Part shown: positions 47,020-56,727 of the stretch, one piece after another
How positions within the stretch are numbered: position 1 is the first letter of the stretch
Layout: each line of letters begins with the position of its first letter
Source: CAZNXJ01 sp964577115
GTDB taxonomy: Bacteria; Planctomycetota; Planctomycetia; Pirellulales; Pirellulaceae
Direction of reading: 5' to 3'
NCBI GenBank assembly: GCA_964577115.1
Contig: CAZNXJ010000017.1
Coordinates: 57,699 to 121,698 of the forward strand
Length of the DNA stretch: 64,000 nt
Program-made: the position numbers and the translations under genes
The notes under the pieces: generated by a model
Database searches by the model: none
What the model was told of the DNA's origin: nothing
Seen by the model: the letters and a program-made list of their open reading frames with translations, nothing else

Positions 47020-48540
47020 TTACCGGAGAAACAGGTGGTACACCGGGTTCCCACTCTCGTCGGCATAGGGATAGCCGAGCGTCTCGAGAAACGTATTCAA
47101 GGCGTCGAGCTCTTCGTCGGGAACCTGAATGCCGACGAGTATCCGGCCGTAGTCTGCACCCTGGTTGCGATAGTGAAACAGGCTGATGTTCCAGTTGGGG
47201 TGCATGTGTGAGAGGAATCGCATCAGCGCCCCAGGACGCTCCGGGAACTCGAAGCGGAAAAGTCGCTCGTTGCCGCACAGGCGACTACGCCCGCCGACCA
47301 TGTATCGCAGGTGCTCTTTCGATAGCTCATCGTCGACCAGGTCGATGCACACGAAACCTTGATCGGCGAGCAGCTGGCGGATTGTTGCGACTTCGCCGCG
47401 GCCGTTGATCGAAACCCCCACCAGCACGTGCGCCACTTGCTCGTCCGAGATCCGGTAACTGAACTCGGTGACGTTGCGATTGCCGATAGTCGCGCAGAGC
47501 CGCTTGAAGCTGCCTCGCTCTTCAGGAATGGTCACTGCAAACAAGGCCTCGCGATGCTCGCCCACGTCGGCTCGTTCCGCTACAAAGCGGAGCCGATCGA
47601 AGTTCATGTTCGCACCGCCAGTAATCGCGACCAAGTTCTCGCCGTTCAGGCCATGGTCGAGCACAAATTGTTTTAGGCCGGCAATGGCCATGGCTCCGGC
47701 GGGTTCGAGAATACTGCGTGTGTCTTCGAACGCATCCTTAATGGCGGCACAGACGGCGTCCGTGTCCACGGTCACAAATCCGTCCACGAGTTCCCGCACC
47801 ATGCGGAACGTTTCTTCGCCGACCATCTTGACCGCGGTGCCGTCGGAGAAGAGTCCCACGTCGGGAAGCGCGACGGGTTTCTGAGCTTGGATCGCTTGCA
47901 GCATGGCATCCGAATCGGCCATTTGAACACCGATGACGCGAACTTCGGGCCGAACGGCCTTGATGTACGCAGCGACCCCCGAGATCAGCCCTCCACCTCC
48001 AATGGCCGCGAAAACCGCGTGAAGCGGCCGCTGGTGCTGGCGGAGAATCTCCATGCCGATCGTTCCTTGGCCAGCAATCACGTCAGGATCATCAAACGGA
48101 TGCACAAAGACGTATTGATGCTGCTGCTCGAGCTGCCGAGCGTGTTCGTACGCATCCGAGTAGCTGTCGCCGTGTAGGATCACGTGTGCTCCGAGAGCGC
48201 GCACGGCGTCGGATTTTAGCCGGGGAGTGGTGACCGGCATGACGATGACAGCCTGGCAGCCGAGCTGCCGAGCACTGAGCGCAACGCCTTGTGCATGATT
48301 GCCGGCCGACGCGCAGATGACGCCTCGCAAGAGCTCAGCAGGCGTCAGCCGCACCATCTTGTTGTACGCGCCCCGCAACTTAAAACTGTGAACCGGCTGC
48401 GTGTCCTCGCGTTTCAGCCACACCTGGTTTCCCAGCCGGTCGGACAACCGCCGCGCCAAATCCAGAGGCGTCTCAATCGCTACGTCGTACACGCGAGCGT
48501 TGAGGATCCTCTGTAGATAGCTCAGCAGCCGCTTTTCCAT
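47020..48540 (-). CDS. ilvA: Threonine ammonia-lyase, biosynthetic (IlvA)
   Basis: A 506-residue PLP enzyme that deaminates threonine to 2-oxobutanoate, the first step of isoleucine synthesis. The Schiff-base lysine is Lys54 in HSFKLRGAYNKM (Lys62 in E. coli). CASAGNHAQGVALSA and the Gly-rich AAIGGGGLISGVAAY loop bind PLP phosphate. The C-terminal half carries two ACT-like regulatory repeats (~330-400 and ~425-500; RGSFKRLCATIGNRNVTEF, ERPGALMRFLSHM). These give allosteric control by isoleucine and valine in the long form. Length and domain order match the 514-residue E. coli enzyme. No other branched-chain genes are nearby. Confidence 0.96.
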   Translation of the reverse strand: MEKRLLSYLQRILNARVYDVAIETPLDLARRLSDRLGNQVWLKREDTQPVHSFKLRGAYNKMVRLTPAELLRGVICASAGNHAQGVALSARQLGCQAVIVMPVTTPRLKSDAVRALGAHVILHGDSYSDAYEHARQLEQQHQYVFVHPFDDPDVIAGQGTIGMEILRQHQRPLHAVFAAIGGGGLISGVAAYIKAVRPEVRVIGVQMADSDAMLQAIQAQKPVALPDVGLFSDGTAVKMVGEETFRMVRELVDGFVTVDTDAVCAAIKDAFEDTRSILEPAGAMAIAGLKQFVLDHGLNGENLVAITGGANMNFDRLRFVAERADVGEHREALFAVTIPEERGSFKRLCATIGNRNVTEFSYRISDEQVAHVLVGVSINGRGEVATIRQLLADQGFVCIDLVDDELSKEHLRYMVGGRSRLCGNERLFRFEFPERPGALMRFLSHMHPNWNISLFHYRNQGADYGRILVGIQVPDEELDALNTFLETLGYPYADESGNPVYHLFLR

Positions 48541-48678
48541 CAGGCTCGTCGCTTTCCCCGGAAACTTCCTCGACGGTCCGACGTACCGCGTCGGCCGCAG
48601 CGTGGTTTCTCTTGTTTGCGGCTCGGGACCTACGTCTTGAAGGATCGGAACGGCACGTCCAAGCGTCGAGGTAGCGCG

Positions 48679-49815
48679 TTATTCCGAGCGTTCGCCGGCG
48701 GCGTAAAACCACTCGGAATCAATGATCGCCACACGTAGGTCGATGACGTCCTGCATCGCCCAGTCCGGCAGATACTCGCATGTCCAGTAGTTGACGATCG
48801 CCTTGCCCGAGCGGGTAAAGCGGCAACCGGGATTGGAGAACGCGCGGCTCGGGTCGTCCTCGATGTTTCGGATGAGTGTCCACGTCCGCCCTTCATCGCG
48901 CGAGACCGCCGCCGTCAGAGGGCTGCGCTTTCCGTAGTGCGAGCGAAATGCGGGATCGTAGGGGCTGTTGTTCCAAATCATCAAGAGGTCGCCGGTGTTC
49001 GGGATCCGTGTCAGCTCGGGGCAGGACTCCGGCGTGCGGAGGCCCGATGTCTGCGGCTTCGACCACGACTCGCCGTCATCGGAAGATTCGGACAGGAACA
49101 GCGAACCCAGCTGATTGCGCATCACCATCAGCACGCGGCCATCGCGAGTCGCCTCGACGTGCGGCTCCATCACTCCACGCATGGGCAGGAAAACGCGATT
49201 GCTCGCTTCGCGCCAACTCCGGCCATCATCGTCGCTCAGCAGCACGGCTCCCGAGTAACTCTCCGGCCGGCCTGCGCTGGACTCCACGAGTGTGGTCACC
49301 GGCAGCAGCAACCGCCCCGACGGTGATCGCTTCAGCACAGCATTGCATACACCACTGTACCCATTACGGTATTCCGACCGAGGTTTAAAAGTCTTTCCTT
49401 CATCGTTCGAATACCACGTAATCACGGTGCTCGTCCGCGGACTTGTCTCATGCTGCCGCATGAAGACGAGCAGAATGTTGCCGTCTTGGGCGTGCAGGAG
49501 GTTGGGCGAATAAACGTTCACGTCACCCGGGTTCGTGGTCGCAACGACGCGATGTCCGGTCCACGTCTTCCCCTCATCGGCCGATTCCTTCGCGACCAGC
49601 CGAGTAACCGCGTAGTCGCTTCCGTCGCCGGTAAATTCCATGTACACGAGCAGGAGGCGGCCGTCACTGAGTTCAATGACGTCGCCTTCGCCTTTACGCG
49701 TGAACTCGGGAGTCGACTCGGCGACGGTCACAACTGTTTTCGTTCCGTCCGTTTCGGCAGCCAGAACTGCGGGAGAAACAACCAGCCACGCAATCAGGGC
49801 AAAGGTGCGGTACAT
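48679..49815 (-). CDS. Exo-alpha-sialidase-like BNR-repeat protein
   Basis: A 378-residue exported protein (signal FALIAWLVVSPAVLA). It has at least five Asp-box repeats of the S-x-D-x-G-x-[TS]-W type: SADEGKTW, SNDEGKTF, SDDDGRSW, SSDDGESW and SRDEGRTW. This is the six-bladed sialidase propeller. The catalytic Arg triad and FRIP motif of true sialidases could not be located, so it may act on other sugars or only bind. It precedes a PQQ-propeller gene on the same strand (48 bp gap), both in a carbohydrate-associated stretch. Confidence 0.85.
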   Translation of the reverse strand: MYRTFALIAWLVVSPAVLAAETDGTKTVVTVAESTPEFTRKGEGDVIELSDGRLLLVYMEFTGDGSDYAVTRLVAKESADEGKTWTGHRVVATTNPGDVNVYSPNLLHAQDGNILLVFMRQHETSPRTSTVITWYSNDEGKTFKPRSEYRNGYSGVCNAVLKRSPSGRLLLPVTTLVESSAGRPESYSGAVLLSDDDGRSWREASNRVFLPMRGVMEPHVEATRDGRVLMVMRNQLGSLFLSESSDDGESWSKPQTSGLRTPESCPELTRIPNTGDLLMIWNNSPYDPAFRSHYGKRSPLTAAVSRDEGRTWTLIRNIEDDPSRAFSNPGCRFTRSGKAIVNYWTCEYLPDWAMQDVIDLRVAIIDSEWFYAAGERSE

Positions 49816-49862
49816 CGTTGCTCTATTCGGCTTGTGGGAGGGATGTCGAGCGGAAAGGTGAG

Positions 49863-51158
49863 CTACTCGGCGATTGCGTACAGCGCGTCGAAAGTTCTCA
49901 GATAGAGTTTCCCGTGCACCGCCACCGGTGATGACGAGATCTGCTCCTGGAGATCATTTTCAGCAACGAGTTCAAAGTCGCGGCCGGCTCGCACCACTGA
50001 AATGATCCCGTTGCGAGCGGTCAAATAGATGTGGCCATTCGCGTACACGGGCGACGCGCGATAGCGGTCCGAATAGAGCCGCTTCTCGTAGATGATCTCG
50101 CCGGTTGTTCCGTCGACGCACACGAGCACGCCGTTTTCCCGGCAGAGATACACGAGGTTGTCGTGAATCAGCGGTGAGGGAACGTCGGGCGTTCCGCGTT
50201 CGAGCCGCCATCGTACCGCCTCACCGTGCTCGGCAATTTCACCCTGGGCATCTCCTGACAACGCCACGACGGGCCCGTTCTTTGCCGAAGGGATGACAAT
50301 CATGCCTTCGAAGGCGACTGGCGAAGCGACGAAGCGAAGCGTTGGATGATACGAATCCCCGTGAGGATTCAGTCCGTAGCGCCAGATCTCACCTCCATCT
50401 TCTAGGCGGTGAGCGACGGTGTAATCGCCGCCATGTGTAATCAGGTAAGTGCGCTGGTCATCGCGATACAAAATCGGCGAGGCGTAAGAATGTTCGTTCT
50501 CGTCAGTGGCCCCGGTGATCCGCGGCTGGTTCCAGATCTCGTCGCCCGTCTTCGCATCGAGGCAAACGACACGGGCTTCGACTGTCGCGTCTCGACCATC
50601 GCCGTGGATGAGTTGAAGGTAGAGCCGGCCGTTGTCGAGAAGCGGCGAACTCGTCATGCCGAACTGAATGTTCAGCGGCCCGTAGCGATCGCCCACGTTG
50701 AATTTCCACTGCTCTTTGCCGTCGAGCGTGTAGCAGCCCAGGACGCCGGTCGCGACCATTGCCCAGACGTACTTGCCGTCGGTCACGGGCGAATTCGATG
50801 CGGAATTGCCCTCGTCGCCACGCACGACACGATTCCCGGTATCGAGTGTCTGCTGCCAGCGGAATTCGCCATCGGTACTGATGCACATCAGTAGCAGTTC
50901 GCCTGCTTCATTGACGCTCGTCAGAAAAATATTGTCGTCCCAGACGATGGGCGTTGAACCGGCAGGCCCGGGCAGCGGCACGCGCCACTCCACGTTCTTC
51001 TCGCGGCTCCATCGCAGAGGTGCACTGCGCGAGGAACTGATGCCGTTGTGATTGGCGCCGCGCCACTGCGGCCAGTTTTCGGCCCTGGAGATGCACGGCG
51101 AACCGGTTAACAGCGCGAGGAAGATCGCGAGGCAGACGAGCGGGTGAGTCATGTTCAT
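49863..51158 (-). CDS. Exported PQQ-like beta-propeller protein
   Basis: A 431-residue secreted protein (signal HPLVCLAIFLALLTGSPCISRA). It opens ENWPQWRGANHNGIS, the classic planctomycete propeller N-terminus. Repeats with tryptophan-docking motifs follow (VVCLDAKTGDEIWNQ, RLEDGGEIWRYG, VVALSGDAQGEI, VLVCVDGTTGEIIYEKRL), as in BamB and quinoprotein dehydrogenases. No dehydrogenase active site is evident. GAAGGA lies 9 bp upstream of the chosen ATG. It is preceded divergently by an MFS transporter gene. Confidence 0.87.
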   Translation of the reverse strand: MNMTHPLVCLAIFLALLTGSPCISRAENWPQWRGANHNGISSSRSAPLRWSREKNVEWRVPLPGPAGSTPIVWDDNIFLTSVNEAGELLLMCISTDGEFRWQQTLDTGNRVVRGDEGNSASNSPVTDGKYVWAMVATGVLGCYTLDGKEQWKFNVGDRYGPLNIQFGMTSSPLLDNGRLYLQLIHGDGRDATVEARVVCLDAKTGDEIWNQPRITGATDENEHSYASPILYRDDQRTYLITHGGDYTVAHRLEDGGEIWRYGLNPHGDSYHPTLRFVASPVAFEGMIVIPSAKNGPVVALSGDAQGEIAEHGEAVRWRLERGTPDVPSPLIHDNLVYLCRENGVLVCVDGTTGEIIYEKRLYSDRYRASPVYANGHIYLTARNGIISVVRAGRDFELVAENDLQEQISSSPVAVHGKLYLRTFDALYAIAE

Positions 51159-51413
51159 AGCAGGCATTCCTTCGATCGCAGTGGGACTTCGCCAGTAGAT
51201 TACGTCAGGCCGTGCTGGGATGCCAGTAGCGCTTTGCGGCGGACGGCGAGCATCGTACGAGGCTGGCGGGCCGCGCTGTTCTTGCCTTTGCCCGCCGACC
51301 GGTGGCGATATGACCCCGTCGAACCACGCCCGAGCGAAACAGGGCCTCTGGCTTGCAAATCCGCGGCCCGTGCCGTCCAATGGCGAGCCCAACTTCAAAA
51401 GAAAGCAGCGTGC

Positions 51414-52646
51414 ATGAGCCCCATCGTTTTTGTCCGGCTGTGGTTGATGGTGTTTCTCCACTATTTCGTGTGGGGAGCCTGGTACGTCACGATGGGAACG
51501 TACCTGACGGAAACGCTGCGCTTTCCCGGCAATCAGGTTGGGCTGGCGTATGGCAGTACCGCGATCGGCGCCATGGTCTCGCCGTTCCTGGCAGGCGTCT
51601 TCGCCGATCGGTTCTTCGCCACGCAGCGGATGCTGGGAACCTTGCACCTGCTCGGTGCGGGCCTGCTTTTTGTCATCGCCAGTCTTACCGAATTTCCGCT
51701 CTTCTACTCGCTGCTGATCGTGTACACGATCACGTACATGGCCGGCCATGGCTTAACGAACACGTTGACGCTCCATCACGCGACAGACGCCAAACGGCAG
51801 TTTCCGCTGATCATGATGATGGGCAGCGTCGGATGGATTGCCGCGGGGGTCACCGTCAGCTTCCTGGAACTCGAGCGTTCGGCGGACATGTTCCGGCTCG
51901 CCGCGGTCGCCGCGCTGGCGATGGGCGTGTATTCCTTCACGCTGCCGCATACGCCGCCGAAGGGCGAGGGCACGGTCTCGGTGCGAACCGTGCTTGGACT
52001 CGACGCGCTCGGACTCTTCCGCGAACGCTCGTTTGCCACGTTCATGGCGTGCTCGTTTCTGATATGCATCCCGCTGAGCTTCTATTTCAGTTGGATGAAC
52101 GTCTTCATGAACGAGCTCACGATTGCCGATGCCGCCGCGAAAATGACGATCGGGCAGGTCTCTGACGTGGTCTTTCTGCTGATCCTTCCCTTGTTACTCG
52201 CACGCTTAGGCGTCAAAGGGATTTTGCTGCTGGGCATGGCCGCCTGGACGCTACGCTTTGGATTGCTGGCGTGGTTCGATGCCCAGCGCGATGCGCTTTG
52301 GATGCTGTTCGTAGCCATCGCCGTCCATGGCATGTGCTACGACTACATCTTCGTCATGGGCCGGATGTACGTCGATAACCGCGCGCGACCCGAAATTCGC
52401 GGCGCGGCCCAGGGGCTCCACGCCATCCTGACGCTCGGACTCGGCATGTTCATCGGAACATGGCTCGCCGGCGTTATCGGCGAGCGTTACGCGACGCCGG
52501 TGGCCACACAGACCGTTCACAATTGGAAGCAGATCTGGCTTTTGCCCGCGGGTTTGTCGGCCGTACTGTTTTTCGTATTTGCGCTATTCTTTCACGACCG
52601 CGCGCCCATGGCGGTCGACGGCGAGGCGAGTGGCCGGACCGAGTAA
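51414..52646 (+). CDS. MFS transporter, nucleoside:H+ symporter-like
   Basis: A 410-residue protein with 12 helices. The start motif RLWLMVFLHYFVWGAWYVTMG and VGLAYGSTAIGAMVSPFLAGVFADRFF are typical of the nucleoside:H+ symporter (NupG/XapB) branch of the major facilitator superfamily. ATG at 51414 begins the first helix; the 90 codons upstream in frame are Arg/Pro-rich and excluded. Planctomycete members are often linked with sugar catabolism, so the substrate may be a nucleoside or an oligosaccharide. It is convergent with the heparinase-like gene. Confidence 0.87.
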   Translation: MSPIVFVRLWLMVFLHYFVWGAWYVTMGTYLTETLRFPGNQVGLAYGSTAIGAMVSPFLAGVFADRFFATQRMLGTLHLLGAGLLFVIASLTEFPLFYSLLIVYTITYMAGHGLTNTLTLHHATDAKRQFPLIMMMGSVGWIAAGVTVSFLELERSADMFRLAAVAALAMGVYSFTLPHTPPKGEGTVSVRTVLGLDALGLFRERSFATFMACSFLICIPLSFYFSWMNVFMNELTIADAAAKMTIGQVSDVVFLLILPLLLARLGVKGILLLGMAAWTLRFGLLAWFDAQRDALWMLFVAIAVHGMCYDYIFVMGRMYVDNRARPEIRGAAQGLHAILTLGLGMFIGTWLAGVIGERYATPVATQTVHNWKQIWLLPAGLSAVLFFVFALFFHDRAPMAVDGEASGRTE

Positions 52647-52688
52647 CAGTTACCGCTGCCGGAATTTCTATTAGCGACGGGGCGGCGC

Positions 52689-52728
52689 CACGCATTTGCT
52701 GCGCAGCGCTACCCCTCCATAATGCGTG
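52689..52728. terminator. Inverted repeat between convergent genes
   Basis: CACGCATT (52689-52696) and AATGCGTG (52721-52728) form a perfect 8-bp stem. The 24-nt interior contains a second palindrome, GCTGCGCAGC. It is positioned as a bidirectional terminator between the MFS and heparinase stops; there is no T-run. Confidence 0.4.
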
Positions 52729-52746
52729 TCTTCTACTGTGCCGCGA

Positions 52747-55602
52747 CTACGGCTTCGTGGAAACCTTGCGCCCCGCGATCTCGATCGATTCCAATCCATC
52801 GGCGGGACCAGAAACGATTCGCGCCTCGCCGTCGCGCAATTCGATTTCGAAAGACGCTTCAGCGTTGTTCGTCTGAACACGGACGTCGCCAACGCGTAGC
52901 GATTGGCTGCGACACAGCACTAGGCGAGCCGGCACGCCCGACGCGTCGAGTTCGATCAAACACAGGTCGCCTTCAAATTGAACTTCCTGATCCCCGGGAA
53001 CGACCAGAGCGGAGTCCGTACGATTCTCGCGTTCGGTGTTCTTCGAGACCACGATATGTTTGCGCCCGTCTGGCAGGCGAACTTCGATCGCAACGTCATC
53101 ATCCTGCGCCGCCGTTTGGTCGGAGTGCTGCAAGGCGAGCCGGCGCGCTTCGAGCGCCGGGGCATCCGCATCGCACGCCTGCAATACATTGACGAACGTC
53201 GAACTCAGCGGCGCCCGCTCGGCTCGGCGCCGCGTCAATACGCTGGGAATCCACGCGCCGTCGACCTGGAAGCGACTCCCGACATCCACCCAGGATTCGG
53301 CGAGCAGGGCCTCCGCATCGCGAGTTAGATCGGTGTGACGGAGCTGCAAACGGGCATCTGGCAGTGTACGCTCCAGCCGATCCTCGATATCCCACGTGAC
53401 CCCCCAACCCTCGTCAGGTTGTGGATCGCGCTGGAAGTTGCGCATCACTTCGCGATGGCGTCGCACGCGCGTGGGGCTGAGTGACAGACCGCGCGTGGTG
53501 AGTTGGCCGAAATACCCGTGCATGTAGCGCGTATGCTCGCGACCACCCACGACCCGAAATACATCGATCACATACGCGTCTTCGGGAGAGATGTCCACGA
53601 GCGCGAGTGTGCGTTCGAATTGCTGCCCGCCGACGAGCGCGGCGGCGGAAGCTCGGACGGTGTGGAACTGCTGGCCGTCGAACCACAAAGTCGTCGTGCC
53701 GCCTCCTGGCTGGCTGTTTCGCCCATCCACGGTAACCGTGTTGTGCGCTGCACTATGCGTGTACCAGACGGCTCGGGGCGCCGACCAACCTCCGTACTGC
53801 ACCGGCGGATAACCGAAGTCGGGGAGCAGATCGAGCCCTTTGGCAAACAGGCCCATCGTCATGGCGTCCGCATGTCCGTGAATGCCGCCCGAGTCATAGT
53901 CCAGCGAAACCGCGCGAGCATTGGCGCCCTCGCCCGAACGTAAGATCGCCAGCTTCCATTCGGTTTTGTTGACGCTGGCAAGCTGAATGTCTTCGCCGCT
54001 GTCTTTGATCACCTCGGCAATCTTCTCTTGCAGAGCAGCCGGATCGGCGGCGAACAAGTCGTACGGCAGACCTTCCACGGAGTTCCCATTTGCCTTGTAC
54101 ATCACACGGACGAAATCCTTGTCGCCGGTCACTTCATAGAGGGCCCAAAGAAACGAATACGACGAGGGGCCAATTCCCGAGTTTTTCGAAAAGGGCACGC
54201 CCACATAGACCGGACTTTGGTGCCCGTAAATGCCCGTATCGCCGGTGCGGGGGTAATACTTCTCGAGACACCACGTGTCGATGTGGAAGCGGTACATCGC
54301 ATGGAGCCGGGGATGGCGGACCAGCATTTCGCGGAGGAAATCCGGATTGCTCCGCGCATACCACCCGAGCAGATCGGCGACGTAGTGCGGACCAATCAGG
54401 CTGTAGCCAGTGATGCCCTTCTCGCCGGTAACGCCATCCACCGCCGTCGCCTTTTCGATAATCGCGTCCAGCGCCTTCAGGATCGCCTCGCGATTCCGTG
54501 GCCAGTCGAGCACCGTTTGTAGGGTCGTGATCGTCACGTCGGTCGCGGGATAGTTGGATTCGATCTTCTGGCGATGGAGGATCGTGTCGCGAAAAATTCG
54601 TTCCTCGATATTGCGCTGAATATCCCCCCAGGTTGTCTTGGGATTTTCCAGCTTGTACTTCGCCGCCTTCGCGGCCAGGAATTTCGGCAACTCTTCGTCG
54701 CGCGCCAGTGCTTCGAACACGGCGTCGTAGGCGAGCCCCATCTGGTGCACTTCGACACACGCATCGTGCCACGTCGAAACGTAGCCGTCGCGCGCCGGGC
54801 CTTCGTACATCACGCCTTCCTTGCCGAAGTCGAACGTCGGATAGAGATCGGCGACGCGATCGAGCAGCACTCCGGCTTTATGAGCGTAGGCGGGATCGCC
54901 CGTGGCGACATAAGCCGCGGCGAGGTTGTTGATGCCGCGAACGATGCCTTGCTTCCACTGGCCGAAGATGAGGTAAGCGTTAATGAACCGCCAGCGCCGA
55001 TCGCCCTCGACATACCCATGGCCATCATCGACGCCGAACTTGTGCAGCGGATCTGACGGATCGGGGTGCTCGGTGTTGAACAGCAAAGAACGGTCGGCCC
55101 GCTCCGGGTCGAACACGTGGTGCTCATCGAGCCCCGAGCGATAAAACTTGGCGAAATCGTTCGTCGGAAAGCGCTGGTCGCAGTGCGGGCAGCGCATTTT
55201 CCAAGGTTCGTTCAGCGCGTCGGGCACCCAGGCGTACATCCGCACCGGTTTCTTGCAGGCCGGGCAGTCGCCGTCCGACAGAACCTGCCACGCGCGCGGA
55301 ATCGTGTTGCCGAACATCAACTCCCACAACTCGTCGTCCGACAACTCCATCCAAGGTTGAGCAGATGCGACGAGGGAATCGCGGATCTCCGCAGCCCACG
55401 CATGCCGCTCGGCGTTTGCCCGAGCGTGTTCGACGAGCTCGCGCGGAAAAAAGACGCTTGCCGTCTTCACCTGCTGAGCCACAAGAGGCCGGGAACCTGC
55501 GGAAACAGCCAGAGCCAGGCCGAACATTGCCAGTACAAACGGAGCGACCGCGCGCCGATAGCGTGCGACCACCAATGCAGATGTATTTGTAGACGAGTTC
55601 AT
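52747..55602 (-). CDS. Heparinase II/III-family polysaccharide lyase with zinc ribbon
   Basis: A 951-residue exported protein. The ATG at 55602 gives a signal peptide (APFVLAMFGLALAVSAGS). A CPACKK...CPHCDQRFP zinc-ribbon-like segment lies near residues 110-145. An (alpha/alpha) toroid follows at ~180-560. The heparinase II/III beta domain is at ~580-800 and contains DSGGIHGHADAMTMGLFAKGLDLLPD (by position ~590-615), a His/Tyr-bearing catalytic region, and HSAAHNTVTVDGRNSQ. The family cleaves uronate-containing glycans (heparin, alginate). Sulfated algal or microbial polysaccharides are a possible substrate. Other carbohydrate-related genes lie within 10 kb. Confidence 0.85.
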   Translation of the reverse strand: MNSSTNTSALVVARYRRAVAPFVLAMFGLALAVSAGSRPLVAQQVKTASVFFPRELVEHARANAERHAWAAEIRDSLVASAQPWMELSDDELWELMFGNTIPRAWQVLSDGDCPACKKPVRMYAWVPDALNEPWKMRCPHCDQRFPTNDFAKFYRSGLDEHHVFDPERADRSLLFNTEHPDPSDPLHKFGVDDGHGYVEGDRRWRFINAYLIFGQWKQGIVRGINNLAAAYVATGDPAYAHKAGVLLDRVADLYPTFDFGKEGVMYEGPARDGYVSTWHDACVEVHQMGLAYDAVFEALARDEELPKFLAAKAAKYKLENPKTTWGDIQRNIEERIFRDTILHRQKIESNYPATDVTITTLQTVLDWPRNREAILKALDAIIEKATAVDGVTGEKGITGYSLIGPHYVADLLGWYARSNPDFLREMLVRHPRLHAMYRFHIDTWCLEKYYPRTGDTGIYGHQSPVYVGVPFSKNSGIGPSSYSFLWALYEVTGDKDFVRVMYKANGNSVEGLPYDLFAADPAALQEKIAEVIKDSGEDIQLASVNKTEWKLAILRSGEGANARAVSLDYDSGGIHGHADAMTMGLFAKGLDLLPDFGYPPVQYGGWSAPRAVWYTHSAAHNTVTVDGRNSQPGGGTTTLWFDGQQFHTVRASAAALVGGQQFERTLALVDISPEDAYVIDVFRVVGGREHTRYMHGYFGQLTTRGLSLSPTRVRRHREVMRNFQRDPQPDEGWGVTWDIEDRLERTLPDARLQLRHTDLTRDAEALLAESWVDVGSRFQVDGAWIPSVLTRRRAERAPLSSTFVNVLQACDADAPALEARRLALQHSDQTAAQDDDVAIEVRLPDGRKHIVVSKNTERENRTDSALVVPGDQEVQFEGDLCLIELDASGVPARLVLCRSQSLRVGDVRVQTNNAEASFEIELRDGEARIVSGPADGLESIEIAGRKVSTKP

Positions 55603-55992
55603 GAGATCGTTCGATTTCAATTTGGAGGGAAAATTCGGCGGGAGCAGGAAGCGCAGGTAGGCGTAGGTGGGCGGGCGGGGAAAAACCACACGCCTCGCTC
55701 CGACATTGTTCCGCGCCCCGCGTGCGCTATCAATCACACCGCGGAATAGCGCAGGCGTCGCAGCGCAGAGTGTGAACGTAAGTGCCCGAACAGGACACCG
55801 TCGCCCCGCGGATTATCCTCGAAAGCAGAAATTTAAGGAGCCCACGAACTTTTTTGAAAACGATTGGGAAATATTCCCAGCGGCGGTACGAAATGTTGAG
55901 CGTGCTGTCCAATACGCCCCGTTCGAGTGACACCTGAGATGCCGCACGGAACGTCGAGTTCTGTGGCGGTAATCGCCCAAGGGAGCGACGCG
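55603..55992. other. Intergenic region between divergent genes
   Basis: About 390 bp. I see no convincing gene, hairpin or operator. An in-frame ATG at 55927 could extend the next protein by 22 residues, but no ribosome-binding site supports it. Confidence 0.5.
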
Positions 55993-56418
55993 ATGCGTAA
56001 ATACGCTGGAACCCTCGCTGCGATACTGCTGATCGTGGCCTGTGCTCTCTGGGCGGGCGAAAGGGCATACAAGCCGCGGGCGAACCAGATGACAGGCGTC
56101 ATAACCAAATTGCGAATCTATGGCCGCGGCGTGAATTTCTGGCTCAACGGCAATCGCTACTACACAGACGACAGCGACCCAGGACTTAACATTGTCCTGC
56201 TCTATGCCGGAGCGAAAGAACAGAAGGTGACGATCGGCGTATCGGAGCTCTCCGACGTGATCCCGCTTCCTGGTGATGAAGGGCTGGACGAGGCACGCCG
56301 AGTAACATCGTGCCGTGGTGCGGTAACGGGTGAGCTCGCGGACGTTTTGCCCGCCGTGCATTTCGAACTGATTCGCTTTTGCGCGCCGCTCATGCTTCCC
56401 TCGGCAACCGCTGCCTAG
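55993..56418 (+). CDS. Hypothetical small exported protein
   Basis: A 141-residue protein beginning with a hydrophobic signal or anchor (YAGTLAAILLIVACALWAG). A short beta-rich stretch follows (MTGVITKLRIYGRGVNFWLNG, TIGVSELSDVIPL). The tail has Cys residues (TSCRGAV, IRFCAPL). GGGAGCGACGCG precedes the ATG weakly. No family recognised; it could be a spurious frame, but composition and signal favour a real small protein. Confidence 0.4.
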   Translation: MRKYAGTLAAILLIVACALWAGERAYKPRANQMTGVITKLRIYGRGVNFWLNGNRYYTDDSDPGLNIVLLYAGAKEQKVTIGVSELSDVIPLPGDEGLDEARRVTSCRGAVTGELADVLPAVHFELIRFCAPLMLPSATAA

Positions 56419-56438
56419 CCACTGCGAGCGGTTCCGCC

Positions 56439-56485
56439 TTGCGCGCTTCTCCGATTCGTAGTTATACTCGGTGAATCAATTCACC
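56439..56485 (+). promoter_or_regulatory. Promoter with overlapping palindromic operator
   Basis: A -10-like TATACT (56463-56468) with a weak -35 TTGCGC (56439-56444, 18-bp spacer). A 16-bp palindrome, GGTGAATcaATTCACC (56470-56485), lies exactly where transcription should start. This arrangement suggests repressor control of the gene at 56728, with a ~250-nt leader. The leader holds a small hairpin, GACACTTAGGTGTC. Confidence 0.45.
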
Positions 56486-56727
56486 TTCTTTTCCGAAGCT
56501 GGAACGCGCTGCCTTGGCCCGCGCTGCTTCGATGTGAGGGGGCGTGGGGCGCCCATGGACCGCACGTTGAGCGGCGGTGGCCAAGTGAGGCTTGCAGACA
56601 CTTAGGTGTCGCAATATCGGGCTGTTGACCCGCGGTAGGGGGCCAAAAGGGCGGGCGATCTTCCCCGTGTTTTTTCGCTCGTGCGCGAACCGTTTCGGCA
56701 GGTTCTTCACGATGGAGGAGCGCAAGT

